A stretch of DNA of 64,000 nucleotides from Bernardetiaceae bacterium (GCA_025056255.1 JANWVT010000004.1:124001-188000), one strand, 5' to 3'. Counted from the first letter of the stretch, positions 1-8,903 are shown. A program made the numbers and translations. The notes: generated by a model not told the origin, from the sequence alone.

Positions 1-1
1 A

Positions 2-736
2 GTAGTGGCACGTGCTGGTGCTGGTACCGACCAAATAGACATAGCAGCGCTGCAAGCGCGCAATATTGCCCTGATTAATGCCCCCGAAGGCAATCGGGAC
101 GCCGTAGGCGAGCATGCCGTAGGCATGCTGTTAGCATTGATGAACAAATTGCTCCAAGCCGACTGCCAAGTGCGTCAAAAAATTTGGGACAGAGAAGCAA
201 ATCGCGGTTATGAACTCATGAACAAAACCGTAGGCATCATTGGATACGGCAATACAGGACAGGCTTTTGCACAAAAACTTAGCGGCTTTGGTTGTCGCGT
301 GTTGGCATACGATAAGTACAAAAGTGGTTTTTCGGATACATACGCTGCCGAAGCTACCTTAGAACAATTGTGGGCAGAGGCAGAGATACTGAGTTTGCAC
401 ATACCGCTCACGGCTGAAACGCGTGGCTGGGTAAATGAATCTTTTTTTGACAAATTTATTCATCCGGTTTGGTTCATCAACACTGCTCGGGGCGAAATTG
501 CACCCTTAGCCGCCATTCGGGCAGCTCTGCAATCAGGCAAGCTGCGTGGGGCTTGTTTAGATGTATTGGAGCAAGAAAAATTAGACCAACTCACACCCGC
601 ACAAGCAGCCGATTTCGAGTGGCTAACCCAGCAAAACAACGTGTTGTTTTCGCCCCACGTAGCTGGATGGACCTATGAGTCTTATGAGCGCATCAATCGT
701 GTATTAGTAGAAAAACTCGTGCGCCTTACCGGATAA
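2..736 (+). CDS. D-2-hydroxyacid dehydrogenase, phosphoglycerate dehydrogenase-like (5' truncated)
   Basis: This is an NAD-dependent D-isomer 2-hydroxyacid dehydrogenase cut off by the left edge of the window. The frame is open from base 2, and the GTG at base 5 reads as an internal Val of the family motif VARAGAG, so the true start lies upstream. The nucleotide-binding loop is visible as GYGNTG in VGIIGYGNTG. The catalytic triad is present: Arg in NTARGE, Glu in CLDVLEQE and His in FSPHVAG. About 70 N-terminal residues of the substrate domain are missing. By family it oxidises a 2-hydroxyacid such as 3-phosphoglycerate in the cytoplasm, but the exact substrate cannot be read here. No ACT domain follows. 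The next gene starts 44 bp downstream behind its own -7 box. Confidence 0.85.
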   Translation, partial: VVARAGAGTDQIDIAALQARNIALINAPEGNRDAVGEHAVGMLLALMNKLLQADCQVRQKIWDREANRGYELMNKTVGIIGYGNTGQAFAQKLSGFGCRVLAYDKYKSGFSDTYAAEATLEQLWAEAEILSLHIPLTAETRGWVNESFFDKFIHPVWFINTARGEIAPLAAIRAALQSGKLRGACLDVLEQEKLDQLTPAQAADFEWLTQQNNVLFSPHVAGWTYESYERINRVLVEKLVRLTG

Positions 737-742
737 AATCTC

Positions 743-750
743 TATTTTTG
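743..750 (+). promoter_or_regulatory. -7 promoter box for the fused E1 gene
   Basis: TATTTTTG matches the Bacteroidota -7 consensus TAnnTTTG and lies 31 bp before the E1 start codon. No convincing TTTG -33 box sits at the normal distance. Confidence 0.35.
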
Positions 751-780
751 TGTAGTAATTAAACCGCATACCTAATCAGC

Positions 781-3198
781 ATGGCACAAACCCAAGTTTC
801 TACTGCTCACTTTTCCCTAACACGCGAAGAGGTGCTGAATGACTATCGCATTGCTTGTGAAAGCCGTCATGCGAGCTTGATGGGGCGCAAAGAAGTGTTC
901 ATGGGAAAAGCCAAGTTTGGCATTTTTGGCGACGGAAAAGAAGTTGCCCAAATTGCCATGGCTAAAGCCTTTCGCAAAGGCGATTTTCGTGCCGGTTACT
1001 ATCGCGACCAAACCTTCATGTTTGCCTTAGGCGCACTTACTTTGGAGCAATACTTTGCCCAGCTATATGCCCATGCCGATGTAGAGGCAGAACCAGCTAC
1101 TGGTGGGCGCTGCATGAACGCTCACTTTGCCACCCGCAGTTTAGACAACAATGGCAAATGGAAAAATCTTGTAGAACAGTACAACTCTTCTGCCGATATT
1201 TCCTGCACCGCTGGACAGATGCCCCGATTGGTTGGTTTAGCTTATGCCTCTAAGCTATATCGGCACAACCCACAGCTCTCCCACCTAACTAACTTTTCCA
1301 TACAAGGCAACGAAGTAGCCTTTGGAACCATTGGCAATGCCTCTACCTCCGAAGGCTTATTTTTTGAAGCCGTCAATGCAGCCGGAGTACTGCAGATACC
1401 TATGGTTATATCTGTATGGGACGATGGCTATGGTATTTCTGTGCCACAGGAGTACCACACTACCAAGGGCGATATTTACAAGGTGCTCATTGGCTTTCAG
1501 CGAACCGAGTCTGAGCCCGGCTTTGAACTATTTCAAGTAAAAGGCTGGCAATACGACGAATTATGCCAAGTATATCAGCAAGCAGCTGCCATTGCGCGAT
1601 ACGAACATGTTCCTTGCCTAATTCATGTTACAGAAATGACACAGCCACAAGGGCATTCTACTTCTGGCTCGCATGAACGCTATAAATCGAAAGAGCGCCT
1701 CGCTTGGGAAGCCGAGTATGACTGCATTAGGCAAATGGGTAAGTGGATGGTAGCTAATGGCTATGCAACCGTTGAAGAGTTGGAAGAAATAGACCGCCAA
1801 GCCAAACAGCGCGCTTTGGAAGCTAAAAATAGGGCATGGACCGCCTTTGTGAATTCCATGAAAGATGACCAGCAAGAAGTGCTGCGCTTGTTGGCAGAAG
1901 CAGCTGATACTTGTGCCGATGAAGCAGTGAAAGAAGAGTTGCTCATGGTGCGTTCTGAATATCAGCGCACTATTCATCCGCAGCACTTAGATGCGATGAA
2001 AGCTGCCAAGCACGGCTTGCGTGCGCTAAGAGGCAAAGATATACCGGCGCGTCAGGCACTTATTCGTTGGGTAGAAAAAGCAAACAAAGACAATGACCGC
2101 CGCTATCATTCGCATCTGTTAAGCGAATCAGATGAGTCAGCTTTATTAGTGCGCGAGGTAAAGCCTATTTACTCCGACAAGTCACCTTTGGTAGACGGAC
2201 GCGAAGTGTTACAAGCCTGTTTTGATGCGATGCTTGCTCGCGACCCGCGCGTATTTGCCATTGGAGAAGACGTAGGCAAAATTGGCGATGTTAATCAGGC
2301 ATTTGCGGGGCTACAAGCCAAGTATGGAGAATGGCGCGTGGGCGATACTGGCATTCGCGAAGCCACTATTATTGGGCAGGGCATCGGTGCGGCTATGCGT
2401 GGCTTGCGACCCATCACCGAAATTCAGTATTTAGACTACCTGCTCTATGCTTTGCAAACTCTTTCCGACGACTTAGCCTGCCTACACTACCGCACTGCTG
2501 GCGGGCAAAAAGCACCGCTGATTGTTCGAACGCGCGGACACCGCTTAGAAGGCATCTGGCATTCGGGTTCACCTATTGGCATGATTATCAATAGCCTACG
2601 CGGAATGCATGTGCTTGTGCCGCGCAACATGACACAGGCAGCAGGTATGTACAACACCTTGTTACTCTCCGACGACCCCGCACTGGTGATAGAATGCCTC
2701 AACGGCTACCGACTTAAAGAACGCTTGCCAGACAACATTGGCGAGTTTACTGTGCCATTGGGCATTCCCGAAGTGATTCGCCAAGGCACAGACGTAACCG
2801 TTGTAACCTATGGCTCTATGTGCCGCATTGTAATAGAAGCCGCTGAAGACCTTGCCAAAGTAGGCATCGAAATAGAAGTGGTGGATGTACAAACCTTATT
2901 GCCCTTTGACCGATTTGGCATTATTGGGCAGTCGGTACGCAAAACCAACCGCGTCATCTTTGCTGATGAGGACGTACCCGGTGGAGCCTCTGCCTATATG
3001 TTACAGCAAACTATGGACAACCAAGATATTTATCAATATTTGGATTCTAAACCAGTTTGCATTTCAGCAAAAGCACATCGCCCGCCTTATGGCTCCGACG
3101 GTGATTATTTTACTAAACCTAATCCCGAGGATATATTCGATGCTGTGTATGCCATGATGCACGAAGTCGATCCAAGAAAATATCCTGCTATCTACTAA
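781..3198 (+). CDS. Fused E1 alpha-beta of a branched-chain-type 2-oxo acid dehydrogenase complex
   Basis: An 805-residue protein joining E1alpha and E1beta, which are separate in most bacteria. It is expected to decarboxylate a 2-oxo acid (probably branched-chain, 2-oxoisovalerate type) with thiamine diphosphate and pass the acyl group to lipoyl-E2. Residues about 20-360 are the alpha half, with the ThDP region GNASTSEG (185-192) and WDDGYGIS (213-220), and a loop GHSTSGSHERY like the E1alpha regulatory loop. Residues about 470-800 are the beta half, with AIGEDVG holding the catalytic-type Glu and a transketolase C-terminal domain (VTVVTYGSM). Unusually, the usual acidic Mg2+ ligand of the GDG-type motif is Asn186, and the partner Asn position is Asp215. 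No E2 or E3 gene is nearby. murF follows 15 bp downstream. Confidence 0.9.
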   Translation: MAQTQVSTAHFSLTREEVLNDYRIACESRHASLMGRKEVFMGKAKFGIFGDGKEVAQIAMAKAFRKGDFRAGYYRDQTFMFALGALTLEQYFAQLYAHADVEAEPATGGRCMNAHFATRSLDNNGKWKNLVEQYNSSADISCTAGQMPRLVGLAYASKLYRHNPQLSHLTNFSIQGNEVAFGTIGNASTSEGLFFEAVNAAGVLQIPMVISVWDDGYGISVPQEYHTTKGDIYKVLIGFQRTESEPGFELFQVKGWQYDELCQVYQQAAAIARYEHVPCLIHVTEMTQPQGHSTSGSHERYKSKERLAWEAEYDCIRQMGKWMVANGYATVEELEEIDRQAKQRALEAKNRAWTAFVNSMKDDQQEVLRLLAEAADTCADEAVKEELLMVRSEYQRTIHPQHLDAMKAAKHGLRALRGKDIPARQALIRWVEKANKDNDRRYHSHLLSESDESALLVREVKPIYSDKSPLVDGREVLQACFDAMLARDPRVFAIGEDVGKIGDVNQAFAGLQAKYGEWRVGDTGIREATIIGQGIGAAMRGLRPITEIQYLDYLLYALQTLSDDLACLHYRTAGGQKAPLIVRTRGHRLEGIWHSGSPIGMIINSLRGMHVLVPRNMTQAAGMYNTLLLSDDPALVIECLNGYRLKERLPDNIGEFTVPLGIPEVIRQGTDVTVVTYGSMCRIVIEAAEDLAKVGIEIEVVDVQTLLPFDRFGIIGQSVRKTNRVIFADEDVPGGASAYMLQQTMDNQDIYQYLDSKPVCISAKAHRPPYGSDGDYFTKPNPEDIFDAVYAMMHEVDPRKYPAIY

Positions 3199-3213
3199 GC
3201 CTTTTTGCCATAG

Positions 3214-4512
3214 ATGCAAAAAACGATAGTTACCCTTGAACAGCTTTATGCTCGCTATCGTGAATACCCGATAGTAAGCACAGACAGCCGCCAATTGCCC
3301 AACGGCTGTATTTTTTTTGCTTTAAAAGGTGCTCATTTCAACGGCAATCATTTTGCTGCACAAGCCTTACAACAAGGTGCTGCCTATGCCGTAGTAGATG
3401 ACCCCTCAGTAGCAGTTTCTGAGCGGTTCCTACTGGTAGAAGACGCATTGCAAAGCTTGCAACAGTTGGCACAGCATCACCGCCGGCAGTTGCAAATACC
3501 TTTTATCGCTATCACAGGCACCAACGGCAAAACAACTACCAAAGAATTAGTAGCAGCTGTATTGCGCCAAAAGTATCGCACCCATGCTACGCAGGGCAAT
3601 CTAAACAATCACATTGGCGTACCCCTAACATTGCTACAGATACGTCCTGAAATAGAAATAGCCGTAATTGAAATGGGAGCCAACCGCATAGGCGACATTG
3701 CCGAGCTTTGCCGCATTGCCGAGCCTGACTTTGGGCTTATCACTAATATTGGGCAAGCACACTTAGAAGGTTTTGGCAGCTTTGAGGGGGTTATCCGTGC
3801 CAAAAGCGAATTGTTAGAACATTTAGAAAAAAATAAAGGGCAGGCATTTATTAACGCTCGCAATCCACTGTTAGCAGAACTGGGTAAAAAATTTCCTCGC
3901 CCAATTTATTACGGGCTGCCCGACACATGCGCGCACGCCGAGTTGGTAGCAAACAAACCATTTATCAGTTATCAAGATTCGGAAGGTAAGCTACACAACA
4001 CACAGCTGATTGGCGCCTACAATTTTGATAACATCCTCTCAGCCATAGCCATAGGTACTTATTTCCGCGTTCCGGCAGCAGCTATTCACCAAGCTATTGC
4101 TGCTTATGTACCTGCCAACAATCGCTCGCAGGTACATAAAACAGAGCACAATACGCTCATTATGGATGCTTACAATGCCAACCCTTCCAGTATGCAGGCA
4201 GCTTTGGATAGTTTTGCCCAAATACCTGCTCCTTGTAAAATTGCAATACTGGGCGATATGCTTGAGTTAGGCAGCTACAGTGCTGTTAAACATCGAGAAA
4301 TTGCTGAAAAAGCTATGCAAAGCGGTTTTGAAAAAGTTTTGCTTTGTGGAAAAGCTTTTTATAACAGCCAGCAGCCTGATGATACAGCCCTGTATTTCTC
4401 CAATAAAGAACAACTTGCTGAGTGGTTGCAGGCTCATCCACTCCGAAACTGTTTTATTTTGCTCAAAGGTTCGCGCGGAGTAGGCTTAGAAACAATAGCT
4501 ACCCTGCTCTGA
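3214..4512 (+). CDS. murF: UDP-N-acetylmuramoyl-tripeptide--D-Ala-D-Ala ligase
   Basis: A 432-residue Mur ligase of normal MurF length. It adds D-Ala-D-Ala to UDP-MurNAc-tripeptide, the last cytoplasmic step of peptidoglycan precursor synthesis. The ATP-binding loop GTNGKTTTKE (about residues 102-111), the central-domain stretch NLNNHIG and the C-terminal motif DAYNANPSS identify MurF rather than MurC, D or E. The N-terminal domain has STDSR and FFALKG, as in UDP-binding MurF domains. It begins 15 bp after the E1 gene and probably shares its transcript. A weak A/T hairpin follows the stop. Confidence 0.95.
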   Translation: MQKTIVTLEQLYARYREYPIVSTDSRQLPNGCIFFALKGAHFNGNHFAAQALQQGAAYAVVDDPSVAVSERFLLVEDALQSLQQLAQHHRRQLQIPFIAITGTNGKTTTKELVAAVLRQKYRTHATQGNLNNHIGVPLTLLQIRPEIEIAVIEMGANRIGDIAELCRIAEPDFGLITNIGQAHLEGFGSFEGVIRAKSELLEHLEKNKGQAFINARNPLLAELGKKFPRPIYYGLPDTCAHAELVANKPFISYQDSEGKLHNTQLIGAYNFDNILSAIAIGTYFRVPAAAIHQAIAAYVPANNRSQVHKTEHNTLIMDAYNANPSSMQAALDSFAQIPAPCKIAILGDMLELGSYSAVKHREIAEKAMQSGFEKVLLCGKAFYNSQQPDDTALYFSNKEQLAEWLQAHPLRNCFILLKGSRGVGLETIATLL

Positions 4513-4580
4513 TGCTGTTTTTCCATCGTAAAGGCAGTTAATTACACAATTGATGGGCTGCTGTTTAGTGTGAATAAATC

Positions 4581-4596
4581 AAAATCGCATGATTTT
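4581..4596 (+). terminator. Weak hairpin after murF
   Basis: AAAATC / GATTTT arms around a GCAT loop, with T-rich sequence on both sides, lie 68 bp after the murF stop and before the convergent MoeB gene. The six-pair A/T-rich stem is weak. Confidence 0.3.
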
Positions 4597-4653
4597 TCTT
4601 AGTTAAGCAACAGGTGGCTTGTTTATTTACTCGAGATTGCTTTTTGCTGTGGG

Positions 4654-5787
4654 TTAATAGGTTGGCATAGAGGGGTCTACTTCTCGCGCCCATGCATCCA
4701 ATCCCCCCTCTAAGTTGTACATGCGCGCGCGGTGTCCTACGGCTTCCAAATAATTAATAATGTGGGCGCTGCGTATGCCATGGTGGCAAATAACAACTAT
4801 GTCGGTATCTTGCGGTAGCTCGTGAACACGTGCAGGCACTTCGTGCATAGGTATTAGCACCGAGCCACCAATGTGGCAAATTTGAAACTCTTCCGGTTCG
4901 CGTACATCTAATAAAAAGTAATGGTGTCCTTTTTGCAACTGAGCATATAGCTCATGTGGAGAGATAGCAAGCATAGAAGAGCAGTTATTAGGTTGATAGT
5001 CAGTTGGGTACTGTTCTTGTATACGAATTTGGTTTTTGTTTGTTTGCCGTGGTAAGGAGAAAATATGCTGCCGGTTGGTCAATAAATCTACAATCAGCAG
5101 CTTGCCGTCTAAGATTTGCCCGGCTTGGGTAATAACTTTAATAGCTTCGTTTGCTTGATACAGACCAATCAGTCCGGCGGTTGTACCCATCACGCCTGCT
5201 TGCGCACAGTTTTGCACCGTTCCTGCAGCAGGCGGTTCAGGGAATAGGCAGCGGTAAGTAGGCGAATTTGCATGCAAATTGAATACGCTTACATGCCCCT
5301 CAAATCGGTGAATGGCACCATATATAAAAGGCTTTCCCATAACCGTACAAACGTCGTTGATAAGGTAGCGGGCATCAAATCGGTCGGTGCAATCTATCAC
5401 CAAGTCATAATCTGCTACTATTTGTTGCGCATTTTGCGGAGTGAGAAACTCGTTGAAAACTGCCACTTTTACAAAAGGATTGTGTTCTTTCAACAAAGCA
5501 GCAGCTACTACTGCTTTGGGCTGGCCTACATTGGCATAGCGATATAGCACCTGCCGATGCAAGTTGTGTAGAGCAACTGCATCACCATCGGCAATTCCTA
5601 TATGTCCTACGCCGGCGGTTGCCAAATATAGCAGCACTGGGCAGCCCAATCCACCAGCTCCTACTACCAACACCCGTGCCCGATGCAGCCGCATCTGCCC
5701 CTCTGTACCTATTTGTGGTAATAAACATTGCCGAGCATAATACAAGCGCTCAGTAGCGCTAACCATAGCATTACGGAATATTTCCAC
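4654..5787 (-). CDS. MoeB/ThiF-type adenylyltransferase fused to rhodanese domain
   Basis: A 377-residue E1-like enzyme with a C-terminal sulfurtransferase domain, the layout of MoeB-rhodanese/MOCS3-type proteins. It should adenylate the C-terminal Gly-Gly of a ubiquitin-like sulfur carrier (MoaD or ThiS type) and help load sulfur for molybdopterin or thiamine synthesis. ATP loop GAGGLG is at 43-48, DCTDRFDARY at about 132-141, the conserved Cys of this family at Cys194 (NCAQAGVMG), and the rhodanese loop CHHGIRS with Cys334. The zinc-binding CxxC pairs of E. coli MoeB are lost: the first has Thr177 in TYRC and the second pair is absent. No moaD, moaE or thiS is near. It is divergent from ebfC with only 42 bp between the starts. 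Confidence 0.88.
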   Translation of the reverse strand: MEIFRNAMVSATERLYYARQCLLPQIGTEGQMRLHRARVLVVGAGGLGCPVLLYLATAGVGHIGIADGDAVALHNLHRQVLYRYANVGQPKAVVAAALLKEHNPFVKVAVFNEFLTPQNAQQIVADYDLVIDCTDRFDARYLINDVCTVMGKPFIYGAIHRFEGHVSVFNLHANSPTYRCLFPEPPAAGTVQNCAQAGVMGTTAGLIGLYQANEAIKVITQAGQILDGKLLIVDLLTNRQHIFSLPRQTNKNQIRIQEQYPTDYQPNNCSSMLAISPHELYAQLQKGHHYFLLDVREPEEFQICHIGGSVLIPMHEVPARVHELPQDTDIVVICHHGIRSAHIINYLEAVGHRARMYNLEGGLDAWAREVDPSMPTY

Positions 5788-5797
5788 CTGATTGGTT

Positions 5798-5805
5798 TAA
5801 CTTTG
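5798..5805 (+). promoter_or_regulatory. -7 promoter box for ebfC
   Basis: TAACTTTG, a match to TAnnTTTG, lies in the 42-bp divergent gap and 25 bp before the ebfC start. No clear -33 TTTG is seen; the -33 region would fall inside the start of the MoeB gene. Confidence 0.45.
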
Positions 5806-5829
5806 CCTAAAATTAATGATAAATAGGCA

Positions 5830-6165
5830 ATGTTTGACATGATGAAGATGCTCGGCAAAGTAAAAGAAATGCAGAGCAAAATGGCAGAGCTGCAAGAGTC
5901 ACTGTCTACTATTTTTGCAGAAGGAGAGTCGGGTGGAGGCATGGTAGTTGCCAAAGCCAATGGCAAAAAGCAACTCATTTCCTTGCACATTGAAAAAGAC
6001 TTGCTCCAACCTGAGGAAGTTGATATGCTGCAAGATTTGGTTGTAGCAGCTGTTAACAAAGCACTCGAAAATGCAGAAGAGCAAGCCAAAGAATACCTGA
6101 AAAAGCAAACCGAAGGACTATTCCCTAACATTCCGGGTATAGACCTCAGCGGATTGATGCGATAG
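5830..6165 (+). CDS. ebfC: YbaB/EbfC family nucleoid-associated protein
   Basis: A 111-residue protein of standard YbaB/EbfC length: an N-terminal helix rich in Met and Lys (MKMLGKVKEMQSKM), a central beta portion with SGGGMVVAKANGKKQL and a C-terminal helix (AVNKALENAEEQAKEYLKK). The family forms tweezer-like dimers that bind DNA and is often next to dnaX/recR in other phyla. That context is absent here; it sits 15 bp before a glycosyltransferase, likely on one transcript. Confidence 0.9.
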   Translation: MFDMMKMLGKVKEMQSKMAELQESLSTIFAEGESGGGMVVAKANGKKQLISLHIEKDLLQPEEVDMLQDLVVAAVNKALENAEEQAKEYLKKQTEGLFPNIPGIDLSGLMR

Positions 6166-6179
6166 TTGCCACACTTAAC

Positions 6180-7208
6180 ATGAGCCAAACATCTTATCCC
6201 TCGTTAGCCATTGTGATTCTCAACTACAACGGTTCAAACCTTCTGACAGAATACTTACCCTTGGTATTGCAACATAGTCCCTCGTGGGCGCGAATTGTAG
6301 TAGCTGATAATGGCTCTACCGACTGCTCGTTGCAAATGCTGCAAGCAAGATTTCCCACAGTAGAACTAATCGACTTGCAAGCTAATCATGGCTTTGCAAA
6401 AGGCTATAACTTAGCCCTACAACAAGTCGCTGCCGACTATTACTTACTGCTCAACTCCGATGTGGAAGTAACACCACAGTGGGTAGAGCCACTAATGGCT
6501 CTCATTAGCACCAACCGTCAAATTTTTGCTTGCCAGCCCAAAATGCTCGCTAAGCGCCAACCGCAATACTTCGAGTATGCTGGTGCTGCCGGTGGCCTAG
6601 TAGACGCTCTGGGATATCCGTTTTGTAGAGGAAGGCTGTTTCACACTACCGAGCCAGACGAAGGACAATACAATCAGCCAGTCTCTGTTTTTTGGGCAAG
6701 CGGTGCCTGCATGTTAGTGCGTGCTGATTTATTTCATCAATTAGGCGGATTTGATGATGATTTTTTTGCCCATATGGAGGAAATAGACTTGTGTTGGCGG
6801 GCTAAGAATGCCGGCTACCGCATTATGTACTGCCCAGAAAGCACAGTGTATCACTTAGGTGGAGGCACATTAGCCTATCGCAACCCACAAAAAACTTACC
6901 TCAACTTCCGCAACAGCTTAATGGCACTCATTAAAAATGAAGCTCCGAAGAAATTGTGGTTTACCTTATTTGCACGCATGTGCTTAGACGGAGTCGCTGG
7001 TATCCGCTTTTTGTTGCAGGGCGAATGGAAACACTTGTGGGCAGTGCTACGTGCCCATTTTTACCTGTATGCCCACCTGAGGCAGCTCAAAGCCAAGCGA
7101 AAACAAGCACAGCGCCACGCCATTGGCTTTGTTCATCCAGAACGATGGCAAGGCAGCATTGTTTGGGCGTATTTTGTAAGAGGAATTAGGCAATATTCGC
7201 AACTGTAA
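6180..7208 (+). CDS. GT2 family glycosyltransferase (rhamnosyltransferase-like)
   Basis: A 342-residue inverting GT-A enzyme. The N-terminal fold shows VILNYNG, ADNGSTD (nucleotide-sugar binding) and LLNSDVEV, the NSD form of the DxD metal motif. The acceptor-side motif EEIDLCWRAKNAG and VYHLGGGT resemble WbbL-type rhamnosyltransferases. It probably adds a deoxysugar or hexose to a surface polysaccharide on the cytoplasmic face of the membrane. The donor cannot be told from sequence. The C-terminus has amphipathic or hydrophobic stretches that may anchor it. It follows ebfC by 14 bp and converges on the PspC gene with 6 bp between stops. Confidence 0.88.
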   Translation: MSQTSYPSLAIVILNYNGSNLLTEYLPLVLQHSPSWARIVVADNGSTDCSLQMLQARFPTVELIDLQANHGFAKGYNLALQQVAADYYLLLNSDVEVTPQWVEPLMALISTNRQIFACQPKMLAKRQPQYFEYAGAAGGLVDALGYPFCRGRLFHTTEPDEGQYNQPVSVFWASGACMLVRADLFHQLGGFDDDFFAHMEEIDLCWRAKNAGYRIMYCPESTVYHLGGGTLAYRNPQKTYLNFRNSLMALIKNEAPKKLWFTLFARMCLDGVAGIRFLLQGEWKHLWAVLRAHFYLYAHLRQLKAKRKQAQRHAIGFVHPERWQGSIVWAYFVRGIRQYSQL

Positions 7209-7214
7209 AGGTTG

Positions 7215-7433
7215 CTATATGCCTCTTAGAGGATTGACGTATTGGCGAATATACTGCCGAACATTTAACCAAAAGGCAATCACCAAATAAATGAAAACCG
7301 GTGAACCAAAAGTTAAAAACGACAGATAAATGAAATACAGGCGGATATGGCTAATAGAGATACCCAACCGGTCACCTAAGTAAGAGCACACACCGAATAG
7401 CTGTTGTTCCCAAAAAAACCTCAGGCTTTTCAT
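7215..7433 (-). CDS. PspC domain protein
   Basis: A 72-residue protein that is nearly all one PspC domain: the family block LFGVCSYLGDRLGIS followed by RLYFIYLSFLTFG and a hydrophobic stretch ending VIAFWL, about two membrane passes. PspC proteins sit in the inner membrane and take part in envelope-stress sensing in species with a Psp system. No pspA, pspB or pspF is nearby, so its role here is open. Single gene, ending 6 bp from the GT2 stop. Confidence 0.78.
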   Translation of the reverse strand: MKSLRFFWEQQLFGVCSYLGDRLGISISHIRLYFIYLSFLTFGSPVFIYLVIAFWLNVRQYIRQYVNPLRGI

Positions 7434-7599
7434 ATTTGCTCAATATTAGCGGAAAACGACCAAACATAAAACCAAAATAGCTGTTAAATTGCGGTTAAAA
7501 TGCTATTAGCAAGCAAATTATTAACTACAAAAGCATACTGCTTGTTTTTTAGTAGTGTGTGTAAGAACTTAGTTGGCTGAATACAAACGATAAACACGA

Positions 7600-8580
7600 A
7601 TGAGAATAATTCAGTTCAGAGAAGCGCTTCGGGAGGCGATGTCGGAAGAAATGCGTCGAGACCCCCGTGTATTTCTGATGGGAGAAGAAGTAGCTGAATA
7701 CAATGGCGCCTACAAAGTCAGTCAAGGGATGCTGGATGAGTTTGGTCCGGAACGCGTCATAGATACTCCCATAGCCGAGCTTGGCTTTGCAGGCATTGGC
7801 GTAGGGGCTGCCATGAATGGCTTACGCCCCATTATTGAATTTATGACTTTCAACTTCTCTTTGGTTGCCATTGACCAAGTGGTTAACTCTGCGGCTAAAA
7901 TCTTGCCCATGTCTGCTGGTCAATATGGGTGCCCAATCGTATTTAGAGGACCTACTGGCAACGCCGGACAGTTAGGCGCTCAGCACTCCCAAAATTTTGA
8001 GAATTGGTATGCCAATACGCCCGGGCTGAAAGTAGTAGTACCTTCCAATCCTTACGATGCTAAAGGATTGCTCAAATCTGCCATTCGCGACGACGACCCC
8101 GTTGTGTTCATGGAATCTGAACTGATGTACGGCGACAAAGGCGAAGTACCCGAAAGCGAGTATCTCATTCCGATTGGACAAGCAAAAACCGTCCGTGAGG
8201 GAACAGATGTTACGCTGGTATCATTTGGCAAAATGATGAAGGTAGCCCTCCAAGCTGCTGATGAAGCTGCCAAAGAAGGTATCAGCGCGGAGGTGATAGA
8301 CCTGCGCACCGTGCGCCCCATAGACTACGCAGCAGTAGTTAACTCTGTGAAAAAAACTAATCGCTTAGTCATTATTGAAGAAGCGTGGCCTTTGGCTTCC
8401 ATTTCTACTGATGTGGCTTTCCAAGTACAGCGCATGGCTTTTGATTATTTAGATGCACCTATCCTCCGCGTCAATTCTATGGATGTACCTTTAAGCTATG
8501 CTCCTACTCTGATAGAAGCCGTACTACCCAATGTGAAGCGAACCATGCAGGCTATCAAAGCAGTAACATATCGCTTGTAA
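7600..8580 (+). CDS. pdhB: Pyruvate dehydrogenase E1 component subunit beta
   Basis: A 326-residue E1beta of normal length. It pairs with E1alpha (PdhA) to decarboxylate pyruvate with thiamine diphosphate. Visible motifs are LMGEEVAEYNGAYKVSQG with the ThDP-activating Glu, GFAGIGVGAAMNGLRP, the pyrimidine-domain stretch GPTGNAGQLGAQHS, and a C-terminal domain with VTLVSFGKM and VIDLRTVRPID. It is a separate gene with no E1alpha, E2 or E3 beside it, unlike the fused E1 at 781. A 166-bp A/T-rich upstream gap suggests its own promoter, but no exact TAnnTTTG box was found. Confidence 0.93.
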   Translation: MRIIQFREALREAMSEEMRRDPRVFLMGEEVAEYNGAYKVSQGMLDEFGPERVIDTPIAELGFAGIGVGAAMNGLRPIIEFMTFNFSLVAIDQVVNSAAKILPMSAGQYGCPIVFRGPTGNAGQLGAQHSQNFENWYANTPGLKVVVPSNPYDAKGLLKSAIRDDDPVVFMESELMYGDKGEVPESEYLIPIGQAKTVREGTDVTLVSFGKMMKVALQAADEAAKEGISAEVIDLRTVRPIDYAAVVNSVKKTNRLVIIEEAWPLASISTDVAFQVQRMAFDYLDAPILRVNSMDVPLSYAPTLIEAVLPNVKRTMQAIKAVTYRL

Positions 8581-8623
8581 GCATAGCATTTACTAACGAT
8601 TCCGACAAGTTTTTCTTGCGGTT

Positions 8624-8695
8624 GTGCGTGTCTTCACCTGCCGTCGCTTGTGCCCTGCCAAACGACGGCTTGTTGTTACATGTGAAAACGTACAC
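8624..8695. repeat. Nested palindromic repeat, copy 1
   Basis: Outer arms at 8624-8637 and 8682-8695 (GTGTCTTCAC-type against GTGAAAACGTACAC) enclose inner arms GCCGTCG (8640-8646) and CGACGGC (8663-8669). The inner hairpin resembles palindromes near 43517 and 45234. It sits just after pdhB and could serve as a bidirectional transcript end, though no T tract follows. Confidence 0.55.
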
Positions 8696-8794
8696 AAGTA
8701 GGCTAAGGCATGAGCCAGTTGCTTACAATTGGATTGTTGACTTTGGACTTAGCCCTGTCAGTCCTGCCATCCTGTCCCCAAAAACAGCCTTTTT

Positions 8795-8836
8795 ACCGTT
8801 GCACGCTGCCGTTTCTTGTACCCTCACAAAACAACC
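8795..8836. repeat. 13-bp unit plus hairpin repeat, degenerate copy 2
   Basis: ACCGTTGCACGCT (8795-8807) is followed by GCCGTTTCTTGTA and CCCTCACAAAACAACC. This is the same order of parts as at 43504-43542 and 45182-45259: a GCCGTTGCACG unit, then a TTGT...CACAAACAA hairpin. Confidence 0.5.
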
Positions 8837-8903
8837 ATTTGCGATACAATCATAATTATTGAAAAGCAATTGTTTGAAAATTCACCGAGCTATCTTGTAA
8901 GCC

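Larger units (their letters stand above)
8581..8903. other. 323-bp gap between convergent pdhB and amidase genes, holding palindromic repeats
   Basis: No supportable gene. It contains an imperfect palindrome at 8624-8695 and a degenerate copy of the 13-bp/palindrome repeat family at 8795-8836. Confidence 0.6.

Noticed and set aside
8616-8855. A 79-codon plus-strand frame after pdhB
   Set aside because: It runs across the palindromic repeats, has no domain or start signal and shares its bases with non-coding structure.
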